DNA from: Clostridia bacterium
Lineage (GTDB): Bacteria; Bacillota; Clostridia; Christensenellales; Borkfalkiaceae
Reading direction: 5' to 3'
DNA: 5,360 bases
Assembly: GCA_900769545.1 (NCBI GenBank)
Contig: CAAGGZ010000146.1
Span: forward strand, 1 to 5,360
Shown: positions 1 to 5,360 of the stretch, piece by piece
Layout: each line of letters opens with the position of its first letter
Position numbering within the stretch: position 1 is the stretch's first letter
Made by a program: the position numbers and the translations under genes
The notes under the pieces: model-generated
What the model saw: only the letters and a program-made list of their open reading frames with translations
Database searches by the model: none
Told to the model about the DNA's origin: nothing

Positions 1-37
1 CAAGTGACTGGAGTTCAGACGTGTGCTCTTCCGATCT
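1..37 (+). other. Illumina sequencing adapter left on the contig end (non-biological)
   Basis: Bases 4-37 are identical to the 34-nt Illumina multiplexing read-2 / P7-side adapter, beginning GTGACTGGAGTTC and ending GCTCTTCCGATCT. The first three bases (CAA) sit where the index would lie in the full P7 oligonucleotide and may be the end of an index. Genomic sequence therefore starts at about base 38. The adapter happens to be open in the frame of the first gene and supplies a false GTG start at 23, with five false residues (M-L-F-R-S) before the genuine coding sequence. Any protein called from base 23 carries an artificial N-terminus. Confidence 0.97.
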
Positions 38-1774
38 GAAGGCGGTTCGACGGAATATTCTATGTCGGTCAACGAATACGCGTTCATTAAATATGATTAC
101 AGCGGTAAGTACGAGCATATGCTCTATTTGCCTATGTACGCGCACGCAAACTGGGGAGATTCGGAAACGAGATACGTAACCGATCTTCGTATTGAAATTA
201 TTCCTGAAGACGGTAAAACTCTTTCGGGCGACTTCGCGTTGAGCTACGTGCGTCCTTCGCTGGATACCAGACATACGAACAACAACTCGATTTATATTTC
301 GTCCCTTCGTCAAGATTACGATTATACGGGTGACCTTGATTTCCTTGAACAAAATATCACGAGAGCAAGAAAGGCAATGAACTTCTTGATGCAGTTCTAT
401 GATGCGAATAGAAGCCTTCTTGACAGCTCTTATCTTGTTGGACACGATGCGGATAAGACGGGTTCGGATGCGGCTCAGCGCACTGCGCACAGCCTTGGCA
501 ACGGCTATTGGGATATTTCCTATATGCCGAAATACGATTTCCATTCCAACAGCTATTTCTACAAAGCAGTTGCGGACATGGCGTATTTGGAAAGCATTTT
601 GGCGCAAAAGGGTATTTCCGTAGACAAAGCGGAAGCCAACGTACAAACGGCAGGAAGAATGAGCAACGTTACGCTCGGCAAAGGCTTTGCAGAAAGCGAT
701 TATTCCGCTTTGAATTTGACGGCTACGGCGACGAATACGTTGAATGCGCTTCGCGCTACGACGAACAGCTCGACTGGAACTGGCTTCTGGGATAGCACGA
801 AGGGCAGATTCGTTGCAGGCTACGGCGACGCAAATGCGGACAGCACTTCCGAATGGGTGGATTACGGCTACGTCGTATGGAACTTGGAAGCGATTTATTA
901 CGGCATTGCAACCGAAGAACAAGCAAAGCTTATCATGCAATGGATAACGGGCGAAAGAACGGTAGCAGGGGATACTTCTACTGGGGAAGATATTTACTTC
1001 TTCGAGCTTGCGCCTCGCGCCACGACCTATCAAGGCTCGTCTAAAACGGATAGCTCGGTATATACGGGTGTTTGGCATGGTACGAATAACGGTGGTGAGT
1101 ACGGTAAGAGCCAAGTACAGCACGGCGGTGCGATTATGTACTCTTCGTATTATGATTTGATGAACAGAATTTCCGTGAACGGCGCAGACGACGCCTATGC
1201 GCGTTTGAATGCCATCAAGGATTGGTACATGGACGTGTACGCGTACTATCAAAGCTCTGGTTCTACTCCCGACGATTTCTATTGGGACTATTATGAAAAT
1301 AGTCAATGGGATTCCAACGGCGACGGCAAGGGCGAATATTGGAGAGTGCAAAACGGTATCAAGGGGCAAGAAGAGAGAGACGGCTTTACCGGCGGTGTAA
1401 TCGGTATCGACGGCGAATTCTTGGAATCCTTCCTTCCCGTAGCCGCTATTCCTTATGGCTTCTTTGGTATTGAATCCTTGGGCAACGGAACGTTGCAAAT
1501 CGCACCCAAGCTCCCTGGGGATTTGGATTACTGGACGGCGGAAAATCTTACGTTTGGCGGATGCAAGTACGACGTGACGATTTATGAAAACGCTTTGCAA
1601 GTCAGTGCGGTTAGAGGCGAAATTGCTGGCTTGACATTGAAGGTAGCCCTCAATGCGCCTGCAAGTGATTACAAAGTATACGTAAACGGCTTTGCAACGA
1701 CGGACTACCAAGTTGTAAACGGGCAAATTGTCGTAGAGCTTGCGTTTGGCAACGCAATCGTAGAGATTCGATAA
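38..1774 (+). CDS. Six-hairpin (alpha/alpha)6 glycosidase-like protein, 5'-truncated at contig end
   Basis: The 578 residues from base 38 (numbered from the first genuine codon, GAA) resemble the C-terminal two thirds of a six-hairpin glycosidase, the fold shared by GH63, GH65, GH78, GH94 and relatives. Residues 1-75 look like the end of an N-terminal beta region. Helical-barrel segments follow: DYDYTGDLDFLEQN (93-106), GYWDI with FHSNSYFYKAVADMAYLESI (about 156-188), WVDYGYVVWNLEAIYYGI (273-290), DTSTGEDIYFF (312-322), and a GGAIMYSSYYDLMNRI helix near 363-378. From about residue 451 (TGGVIGIDGEFLESFLP) the chain passes into a C-terminal beta-sandwich with the typical L-x-I-x-P-x-LP pattern (486-493). 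D425-x-N-x-D-G-x-G-E433 looks like a calcium-binding loop. I cannot assign a GH family, substrate or catalytic acid. The N-terminus, including any signal peptide, is missing. The stop codon overlaps the ribosome binding site of the next gene. Confidence 0.8.
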   Translation, partial: EGGSTEYSMSVNEYAFIKYDYSGKYEHMLYLPMYAHANWGDSETRYVTDLRIEIIPEDGKTLSGDFALSYVRPSLDTRHTNNNSIYISSLRQDYDYTGDLDFLEQNITRARKAMNFLMQFYDANRSLLDSSYLVGHDADKTGSDAAQRTAHSLGNGYWDISYMPKYDFHSNSYFYKAVADMAYLESILAQKGISVDKAEANVQTAGRMSNVTLGKGFAESDYSALNLTATATNTLNALRATTNSSTGTGFWDSTKGRFVAGYGDANADSTSEWVDYGYVVWNLEAIYYGIATEEQAKLIMQWITGERTVAGDTSTGEDIYFFELAPRATTYQGSSKTDSSVYTGVWHGTNNGGEYGKSQVQHGGAIMYSSYYDLMNRISVNGADDAYARLNAIKDWYMDVYAYYQSSGSTPDDFYWDYYENSQWDSNGDGKGEYWRVQNGIKGQEERDGFTGGVIGIDGEFLESFLPVAAIPYGFFGIESLGNGTLQIAPKLPGDLDYWTAENLTFGGCKYDVTIYENALQVSAVRGEIAGLTLKVALNAPASDYKVYVNGFATTDYQVVNGQIVVELAFGNAIVEIR

Positions 1775-1779
1775 GGAGG
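1772..1779 (+). promoter_or_regulatory. Strong ribosome binding site for the 39-aa small protein
   Basis: TAAGGAGG, a near-complete Shine-Dalgarno sequence, overlaps the stop codon of the upstream gene and lies six bases before the ATG at 1786. It is the longest anti-SD match at any gene start in the window and is a main reason to accept the short reading frame as a real, translationally coupled gene. Confidence 0.85.
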
Positions 1780-1785
1780 CAACTG

Positions 1786-1905
1786 ATGAAAAATACATAT
1801 CAAGAAGTTGAATTGGTTGTGATTTTCTTTACCGAGGAAATTGTAAGAACGTCCCAAAATGATAACGTGGAAGATATGCCAGACTTCCCTGAATTTTTGA
1901 ACTAA
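1786..1905 (+). CDS. Small acidic protein, 39 aa, function unknown
   Basis: ATG at 1786 opens a 39-residue frame ending at TAA 1903-1905. It starts 11 bases after the upstream stop and six bases after a TAAGGAGG ribosome binding site. The N-terminus reads MKNTYQEVELVVIFFTEE, followed by I-V-R-T-S (19-23) and an Asp/Glu/Pro-rich tail containing VEDMPDFPEFLN. There are nine acidic and only two basic residues (net about -7). There is no signal peptide, transmembrane span or Cys. The layout M-K-x-x-Y-x-x-x-E-x-x-V-I-x-F, then an acidic residue, I/V-V-x-T-S and an acidic tail, recalls short hypothetical proteins I remember from gut Clostridia and Bacteroidetes. That likeness is from memory, not a search. 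Position suggests co-transcription with the glycosidase-like gene. Possible roles are a secreted or modified peptide, a regulator or a chaperone-like partner, none of them shown. An alternative is a chance frame, made less likely by the ribosome binding site and the family-like pattern. Confidence 0.72.
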   Translation: MKNTYQEVELVVIFFTEEIVRTSQNDNVEDMPDFPEFLN

Positions 1906-1914
1906 TGGTAATAA

Positions 1915-1945
1915 TTGGCTTGCATTTTTTTGAAAGCAATATAAA
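1915..1945 (+). promoter_or_regulatory. Possible weak promoter within the inverted repeat
   Basis: TATAAA at 1940-1945 could be a -10 element with TTGGCT at 1915-1920 as a poor -35 at 19-bp spacing. Transcription would then start near 1952, giving the GH42 message a leader of about 40 bases that contains the palindrome at 1963-1978 and the whole ribosome binding site. The -35 and spacing are weak, and such AT-rich matches are common by chance. It is listed because it fits the leader better than the stronger TATAAT further downstream. Confidence 0.25.
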
Positions 1946-1958
1946 GATTTGCAAGCCA
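1916..1958. repeat. 9-bp inverted repeat with 25-nt loop
   Basis: TGGCTTGCA (1916-1924) is exactly complemented by TGCAAGCCA (1950-1958), separated by 25 AT-rich bases that include a run of seven T. In RNA it could form a nine-pair stem with a large loop. No T-tract follows the right arm on either strand, so it is not a standard intrinsic terminator. It could be an operator pair, a processing hairpin or a weak attenuator in the gap between the small protein gene and the GH42 gene. The arms are a directly visible fact; any function is inference. Confidence 0.5.
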
Positions 1959-1962
1959 CGTA

Positions 1963-1978
1963 ATACCATATATGGTAT
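1963..1978. promoter_or_regulatory. Perfect 16-bp palindrome, candidate operator upstream of the GH42 gene
   Basis: ATACCATATATGGTAT is a perfect dyad, eight bases each side, centred between 1970 and 1971 and 17 bases before the GH42 start codon. Its right half runs into a TATAAT hexamer (1976-1981). A perfect dyad of this length directly before a sugar-enzyme gene is what a dimeric sugar-responsive repressor site would look like. It lacks the central CG common in LacI-family operators, so the regulator family cannot be named. In RNA it could form a short hairpin just before the ribosome binding site. Confidence 0.5.
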
Positions 1979-1981
1979 AAT
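1973..1981 (+). promoter_or_regulatory. Candidate extended -10 element (TGGTATAAT)
   Basis: A consensus TATAAT (1976-1981) is preceded by TGG, giving the TGn extended -10 form. No good -35 lies 16-18 bases upstream; the nearest hexamer, TTGCAA at 1949-1954, is 21 bases away. Transcription from this box would start near 1988, inside the ribosome binding site of the GH42 gene, leaving a leader of only about seven bases. It is therefore either a promoter for a nearly leaderless message or a chance product of the palindrome it overlaps. Confidence 0.3.
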
Positions 1982-1983
1982 GT

Positions 1984-1989
1984 GAGGAG
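1984..1989 (+). promoter_or_regulatory. Ribosome binding site of the GH42 gene
   Basis: GAGGAG lies five bases before the ATG at 1995 and fixes that start. It follows directly on the palindrome and the TATAAT box, so a hairpin at the palindrome or a protein bound there would sit close to the translation start. Confidence 0.75.
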
Positions 1990-1994
1990 AGATT

Positions 1995-4037
1995 ATGTTT
2001 TTTGACGAAATTATTCATGCTACGCAGTACTATCGTTCTCCTACTCCTTTGCCCGAGGAGTGGGAAGGCGATATTAGCAATATGGATAAATTTAATTTGG
2101 ATATTATCCAAATTAGAATTAACTGGAGACAAAACGAAAGGAAAGAGGGAGAATACGAATTTTCCGACGTAGACCGTTTGTTGGAACTTGCAAAAAAATA
2201 CAACAAAAGGGTTATTATGAAATTCCTTTTAGAGTGCGCTCCGCAGTACGTTTTTGATCGATTAGACGGCGTTCGTATCGGGCCGAAAGGGGAACGCTTG
2301 CGCGGTGGGTATCATGGTGCGTTCTATGGCGGATGGAAACCCTGTTTCACAAACCCGAAGGTAAAAGAAGCGGCGCAGCGTTTTGTCAATAAGGTCGTTG
2401 AAAGATATTATAAAAACGAAAGTATCATCTTGTGGAACGTATGGAATGAACCTAGAAATAAGCCGATTGAAGAATGTTTTTGCGAACATTGCAGAAAGGG
2501 ATTCGGTAAGTTCTTGGAAGAAAAATTTGAGACGGTTGAAAAGCTGAATCAATTTTACGGCGCAACGGAAGAAAGCTTTGAAACGGTGAATTTACCTGCA
2601 ATGCCCCACGGATATTGGGATATGTTCGAGTTCAAGAAATTCAAGGCAGGTACGGGGTTACGTGATACCTTGCGTTTTGTGTACGATGAAATTCGCAAAT
2701 ACGATAAAAAGCGTCCCATTATGTCTCACGTTGGCTATACCAGCGCATTCCAAAGCGCATTAGACGATTGCTGTGACGATTATACCGTATCGAAAGCCGT
2801 TGATTTTTGGGGAACTTCCATTCCCTGTGACACGACGATGGATACGCATGAAAAGCGTCTGGATTTCCAAATGCTCAATGATTTCTTGCGTTCGGTGGAC
2901 GAGAACTATTTCTTGCATGAAATTTATCCCGGCTTGGGGATGTTCATCAAATACGATACGAATTTTGATATGAACTTCAAGCTCTATTCGGCGCTTGCTG
3001 CCGGGGCAAAAGGCTTGACCTATTGGCAATATCGAGCAGAGCGCGTAGGCTATGAGAGCGATTGCTCGGGGATTATGCACATGGACGGCAGTCCCCGTGA
3101 AGTTGCCTACGAAGTAAAAGACTTTGGGGCGCAGTTGAAGAAGGATAACGCCGTCTTTAAGGACAGTAAGGCAAAGCCCGCTGAGATTGCGATTGTCTTT
3201 GATTACGATTGCTTGTTGCTTTCGGAAATCGAAGATAGCTGCGGACCGGACTATACGTTCGGTTTATGGAATGCACGCTACCACTATAAAAACGCGCATA
3301 CGGGTATGTATCGCTTGCTTCGCGATGCAAATTACGCCGTGGATTACGTAGGGGTGCGTGACATACAAAAATTCGATCAATACAAGGTGCTGTATTTGCC
3401 CTATTATACGATGATTAAGCCCGACGTTGCCGATGCGTTAAAAGCGTTTATTGAAAAAGGCGGCATCGTGATTGCGGACGAAGGGTTCGGTATGAGAACG
3501 GTCAATACTTGGATGCAACCGTATGATATCGACTTTAAGCCCGTTCTGAACGCAAGAAGAAAACACCGTGTCTTTACGGTGGGAGAAAAAGTGAGCTATC
3601 AAGGTCTTACTGCCACGGTTCAATCCGTTAAGACGGATTACGACGTGCAGAATGCGGAAGTTTTGGCTCGATTTGACGATGGTAAACCTGCGATGTTTAA
3701 GATAGAATACGGCAAGGGTACGTTCTACCTTTCTGGCTTCGGATTAGGTTACGGCTATCGTGCCGATAGAAACGAATTGTACAGCCAAGTCGTGGAAGAT
3801 ATACTTTCCAAGACGGGCGTTTGCAAGTATGCGTATGCAGACGCTAAAAATGGCTTGTACGAAAAGCGTTTGCAAATCAACAAGGGTGAGCTTGTTTTCC
3901 TTTTCAACGCAACGGAAGAAGATAAGGTTGTAGAGATGAAAGAACAAGGACACTTAATGAGCGATTGCGGAACGTTTGTTGATGGGAAATTAACCATTCC
4001 GCCGTTTGCTACGGTATATTTTATGACAGAGGAATAA
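1995..4037 (+). CDS. GH42-type beta-galactosidase family glycoside hydrolase
   Basis: This complete 680-residue protein has the usual length and layout of glycoside hydrolase family 42. An N-terminal (beta/alpha)8 barrel covers about 1-385, a middle Rossmann-like trimerisation domain about 395-605, and a short C-terminal beta domain about 620-678. The acid/base is E152 in WNVWNEP (147-153). The likely nucleophile is E309 in YFLHEIYPG. C117, C161, C163 and C166 (CFCEHC) reproduce the spacing (44, 2, 3) of the zinc-binding cysteines of the Thermus A4 enzyme. Known GH42 enzymes hydrolyse terminal beta-D-galactosides with retention of configuration, usually on small intracellular substrates. No signal peptide is seen, so a cytoplasmic location is likely. 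The barrel is divergent: WNVWNEP replaces the more usual WxxxNEY-type motif, so another beta-glycoside, such as an arabinoside, fucoside or plant oligosaccharide, is possible. The oxidoreductase gene follows after 14 bases, which indicates an operon. Confidence 0.87.
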   Translation: MFFDEIIHATQYYRSPTPLPEEWEGDISNMDKFNLDIIQIRINWRQNERKEGEYEFSDVDRLLELAKKYNKRVIMKFLLECAPQYVFDRLDGVRIGPKGERLRGGYHGAFYGGWKPCFTNPKVKEAAQRFVNKVVERYYKNESIILWNVWNEPRNKPIEECFCEHCRKGFGKFLEEKFETVEKLNQFYGATEESFETVNLPAMPHGYWDMFEFKKFKAGTGLRDTLRFVYDEIRKYDKKRPIMSHVGYTSAFQSALDDCCDDYTVSKAVDFWGTSIPCDTTMDTHEKRLDFQMLNDFLRSVDENYFLHEIYPGLGMFIKYDTNFDMNFKLYSALAAGAKGLTYWQYRAERVGYESDCSGIMHMDGSPREVAYEVKDFGAQLKKDNAVFKDSKAKPAEIAIVFDYDCLLLSEIEDSCGPDYTFGLWNARYHYKNAHTGMYRLLRDANYAVDYVGVRDIQKFDQYKVLYLPYYTMIKPDVADALKAFIEKGGIVIADEGFGMRTVNTWMQPYDIDFKPVLNARRKHRVFTVGEKVSYQGLTATVQSVKTDYDVQNAEVLARFDDGKPAMFKIEYGKGTFYLSGFGLGYGYRADRNELYSQVVEDILSKTGVCKYAYADAKNGLYEKRLQINKGELVFLFNATEEDKVVEMKEQGHLMSDCGTFVDGKLTIPPFATVYFMTEE

Positions 4038-4051
4038 AAGGAGTCGAAAAA

Positions 4052-5332
4052 ATGAGTAATAAGATTGTAAGTGTATCTATTATCGGTCTTGGCGGCAGAG
4101 GCGGTGAAGCGTATGGCAGATATATGGCATTTCTAGCGGATAAGTTCAAAATCACCCACGTATGCGATATCAATCCCGTTCGCTTACATAAATACGGGGA
4201 GATTTTTGACGTTCCTGTAGAAAACCGTTTTGATGACGAAGATAAGTTTTTTGAAAAGAAGTGGAGCGACGTGCTTTTTATCACAACGCAAGACAGACAG
4301 CACGTTGGTATGGCGAAAAAAGCATTAGAACTTGGCTACGATATCGTTTTAGAAAAACCTATCACCGACGATATTACGGAATTGCAGGAGCTTGCGAAGC
4401 TCGCGCACGAAAAAAATAGAAAAATAATGGTATGCCACGTTTTGAGATATACCGTTATGATAAGAAAGTTGAAAGAAATTTTGAACGCAGGCGCAATCGG
4501 GAAGTTGGTTTCCATCGACCAAACGGAAAACGTAGTATTTTGGCACGAAGCCCATTCCTACGTAAGAGGGAATTGGCGCAATACCAACGTCGCAGTGCCT
4601 ATGATTATGGCAAAGTGCTGTCACGACTTGGATTTGATTCAAGATTTCATCGGCGGCAGATGCAAATCGGTTGCTTCTATGGGCAGTTTGGCGTATTTCA
4701 AGCCTGAATTTAAGCCCGAAGGTGCGGCGGATAGATGCGTGAATTGTAAGTACGTAGATAGCTGTGCATATAGTGCAAAGCGCATTTACGTGGACGCGTG
4801 GCGTGACATGGGGCAACCAGGAAATGCAGGTCCTTTTAATTTAATCACAGACGCTTGTCCGCTTACGGAAGAAGCTTTAATGAATGCTATCCAAACAAGT
4901 CCTTACGGCAGATGCGTGTTTACTTGCGATAACAACGTAGTGGATAACCAAACGGTGATTATGCAATTTGAAAACGGCGTTACGGCAACGTTGAAGATGG
5001 AAGCGTTCGTGAAGAATGGCGGTAGAGATATTCGTTTCTTCGGTACGGAAGGGGAATTGGAGCTTCGCGAACACGAGGGGACGATTACCTTGAAAAAATA
5101 TCTCGGAGAAGACACCGTTTGGAAAATTACCGATTTAACAGACGATTTAGAAGGTCATGGCGGCGGCGATCACAGAATGATTGACGAACTGTATGACATT
5201 ATGACGGGGAAAAATCCCCAAGTCGCAACGTCCATTGATGAATCGATTGAAAGTCATTATATGGCCTTGGCGGCTGAGGAGTCGAGATTAAACGGCGGTG
5301 CGCTTGTAGAACTTGCAAAATACAGAAAATAA
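4052..5332 (+). CDS. Gfo/Idh/MocA family NAD(P)-dependent oxidoreductase
   Basis: This complete 426-residue protein has an N-terminal Rossmann fold with the dinucleotide motif IIGLGGRG (10-17), an acidic D39 at the end of strand 2, and the family's EKP motif (E101-K102-P103), whose Lys is normally catalytic. The C-terminal alpha/beta domain carries K188-x-x-H191-D192-x-D194, the usual site of the catalytic His. A Cys cluster C229-x2-C232-x5-C238 and further Cys at 269, 288 and 292 sit in an insertion and may bind a metal. The SPYGRCVF segment (283-290) and HGGGDHRMIDELYDIM (369-384) look typical of a sugar-associated subgroup. Family members oxidise or reduce hydroxyls on sugars, inositols and glycosides; some (GH109-like) cleave glycosides through a transient 3-keto step. 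The substrate here is unknown. AAGGAG at 4038-4043 lies eight bases before the ATG. The 14-base gap after the GH42 gene suggests joint expression. No signal peptide is seen, so it is probably cytoplasmic. Confidence 0.9.
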   Translation: MSNKIVSVSIIGLGGRGGEAYGRYMAFLADKFKITHVCDINPVRLHKYGEIFDVPVENRFDDEDKFFEKKWSDVLFITTQDRQHVGMAKKALELGYDIVLEKPITDDITELQELAKLAHEKNRKIMVCHVLRYTVMIRKLKEILNAGAIGKLVSIDQTENVVFWHEAHSYVRGNWRNTNVAVPMIMAKCCHDLDLIQDFIGGRCKSVASMGSLAYFKPEFKPEGAADRCVNCKYVDSCAYSAKRIYVDAWRDMGQPGNAGPFNLITDACPLTEEALMNAIQTSPYGRCVFTCDNNVVDNQTVIMQFENGVTATLKMEAFVKNGGRDIRFFGTEGELELREHEGTITLKKYLGEDTVWKITDLTDDLEGHGGGDHRMIDELYDIMTGKNPQVATSIDESIESHYMALAAEESRLNGGALVELAKYRK

Positions 5333-5354
5333 AAAAAGATACATGGAGAAAAAG

Positions 5355-5360
5355 ATGAAA
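5355..5360 (+). CDS. Start of a further gene, cut by the window end
   Basis: ATG AAA at the very end of the window is preceded by GGAG (5345-5348) at six-base spacing and lies 22 bases after the oxidoreductase stop. An alternative start in the same frame is ATG at 5343, but it has no ribosome binding site of its own. Only two codons are visible, so nothing can be said about the product except that the operon probably continues. Confidence 0.5.

Noticed and set aside
23..25. GTG as the start of the first gene
   Set aside because: It lies within the adapter sequence, so it is not part of the genome. The gene is truncated, not complete.
1916..1958. Inverted repeat as a rho-independent terminator
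   Set aside because: The loop is 25 bases long and no T-tract follows the right arm on the + strand or the left arm on the - strand. The T-run is inside the loop.
1705..1959. 84-codon minus-strand frame across the end of the first gene, the small gene and the gap
   Set aside because: It is antisense to two genes supported by ribosome binding sites, its composition is that of reversed coding sequence, and no ribosome binding site supports it.
2760..3080. 106-codon open frame on the minus strand
   Set aside because: It is an antisense shadow of the GH42 barrel, including the nucleophile region, with no domain signal of its own.
4349..4816. 155-codon open frame on the minus strand
   Set aside because: It lies wholly inside the oxidoreductase gene, which has strong family motifs across the same region. 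The minus-strand product has no recognisable motif and lacks a convincing ribosome binding site.
1..5360. CRISPR arrays, tRNA or rRNA genes, insertion sequences
   Set aside because: No regularly spaced repeats, no tRNA-like T-loop/CCA pattern, no rRNA motifs and no transposase-like frame with terminal repeats were seen. Nearly all of the window is taken by the genes listed.

Overview
The window looks like the end of an assembled contig from an uncultured, probably gut-type Clostridia (Firmicutes) genome. Clues are the moderate, slightly AT-leaning composition, strong AGGAGG-type ribosome binding sites, tight spacing of genes on one strand, and the gene content: carbohydrate enzymes plus a Gfo/Idh/MocA oxidoreductase with a Cys cluster. 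The taxonomic call is inference. No rRNA, tRNA or other marker is present to fix it.

The first 37 bases are not biological. Bases 4-37 match the Illumina multiplexing (P7-side) read-2 adapter, so genomic sequence begins at about base 38. The start codon that seems to open the first reading frame (GTG at 23) lies inside this adapter and is an artefact.

Layout, all on the + strand: (1) 38-1774, the 5'-truncated C-terminal part of a six-hairpin, (alpha/alpha)6-type glycosidase-like protein; (2) 1786-1905, a 39-residue acidic small protein behind the best ribosome binding site in the window; (3) 1906-1994, a non-coding gap with a 9-bp inverted repeat, a perfect 16-bp palindrome and a TATAAT hexamer fused to that palindrome; (4) 1995-4037, a full-length GH42-type beta-galactosidase family enzyme with both catalytic glutamates and a complete zinc-type Cys4 cluster; (5) 4052-5332, a Gfo/Idh/MocA NAD(P)-dependent oxidoreductase; (6) 5355 onward, the first codons of a further gene cut by the window end.

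Taken together this is a sugar-catabolism locus. The six-hairpin protein and the GH42 enzyme would release sugars from a glycoside, and the oxidoreductase would act on a released sugar or derivative. The palindrome before the GH42 gene is the natural place for substrate-responsive control. The true substrate cannot be read from the sequence. The least explained element is the small acidic protein between the two hydrolase genes.
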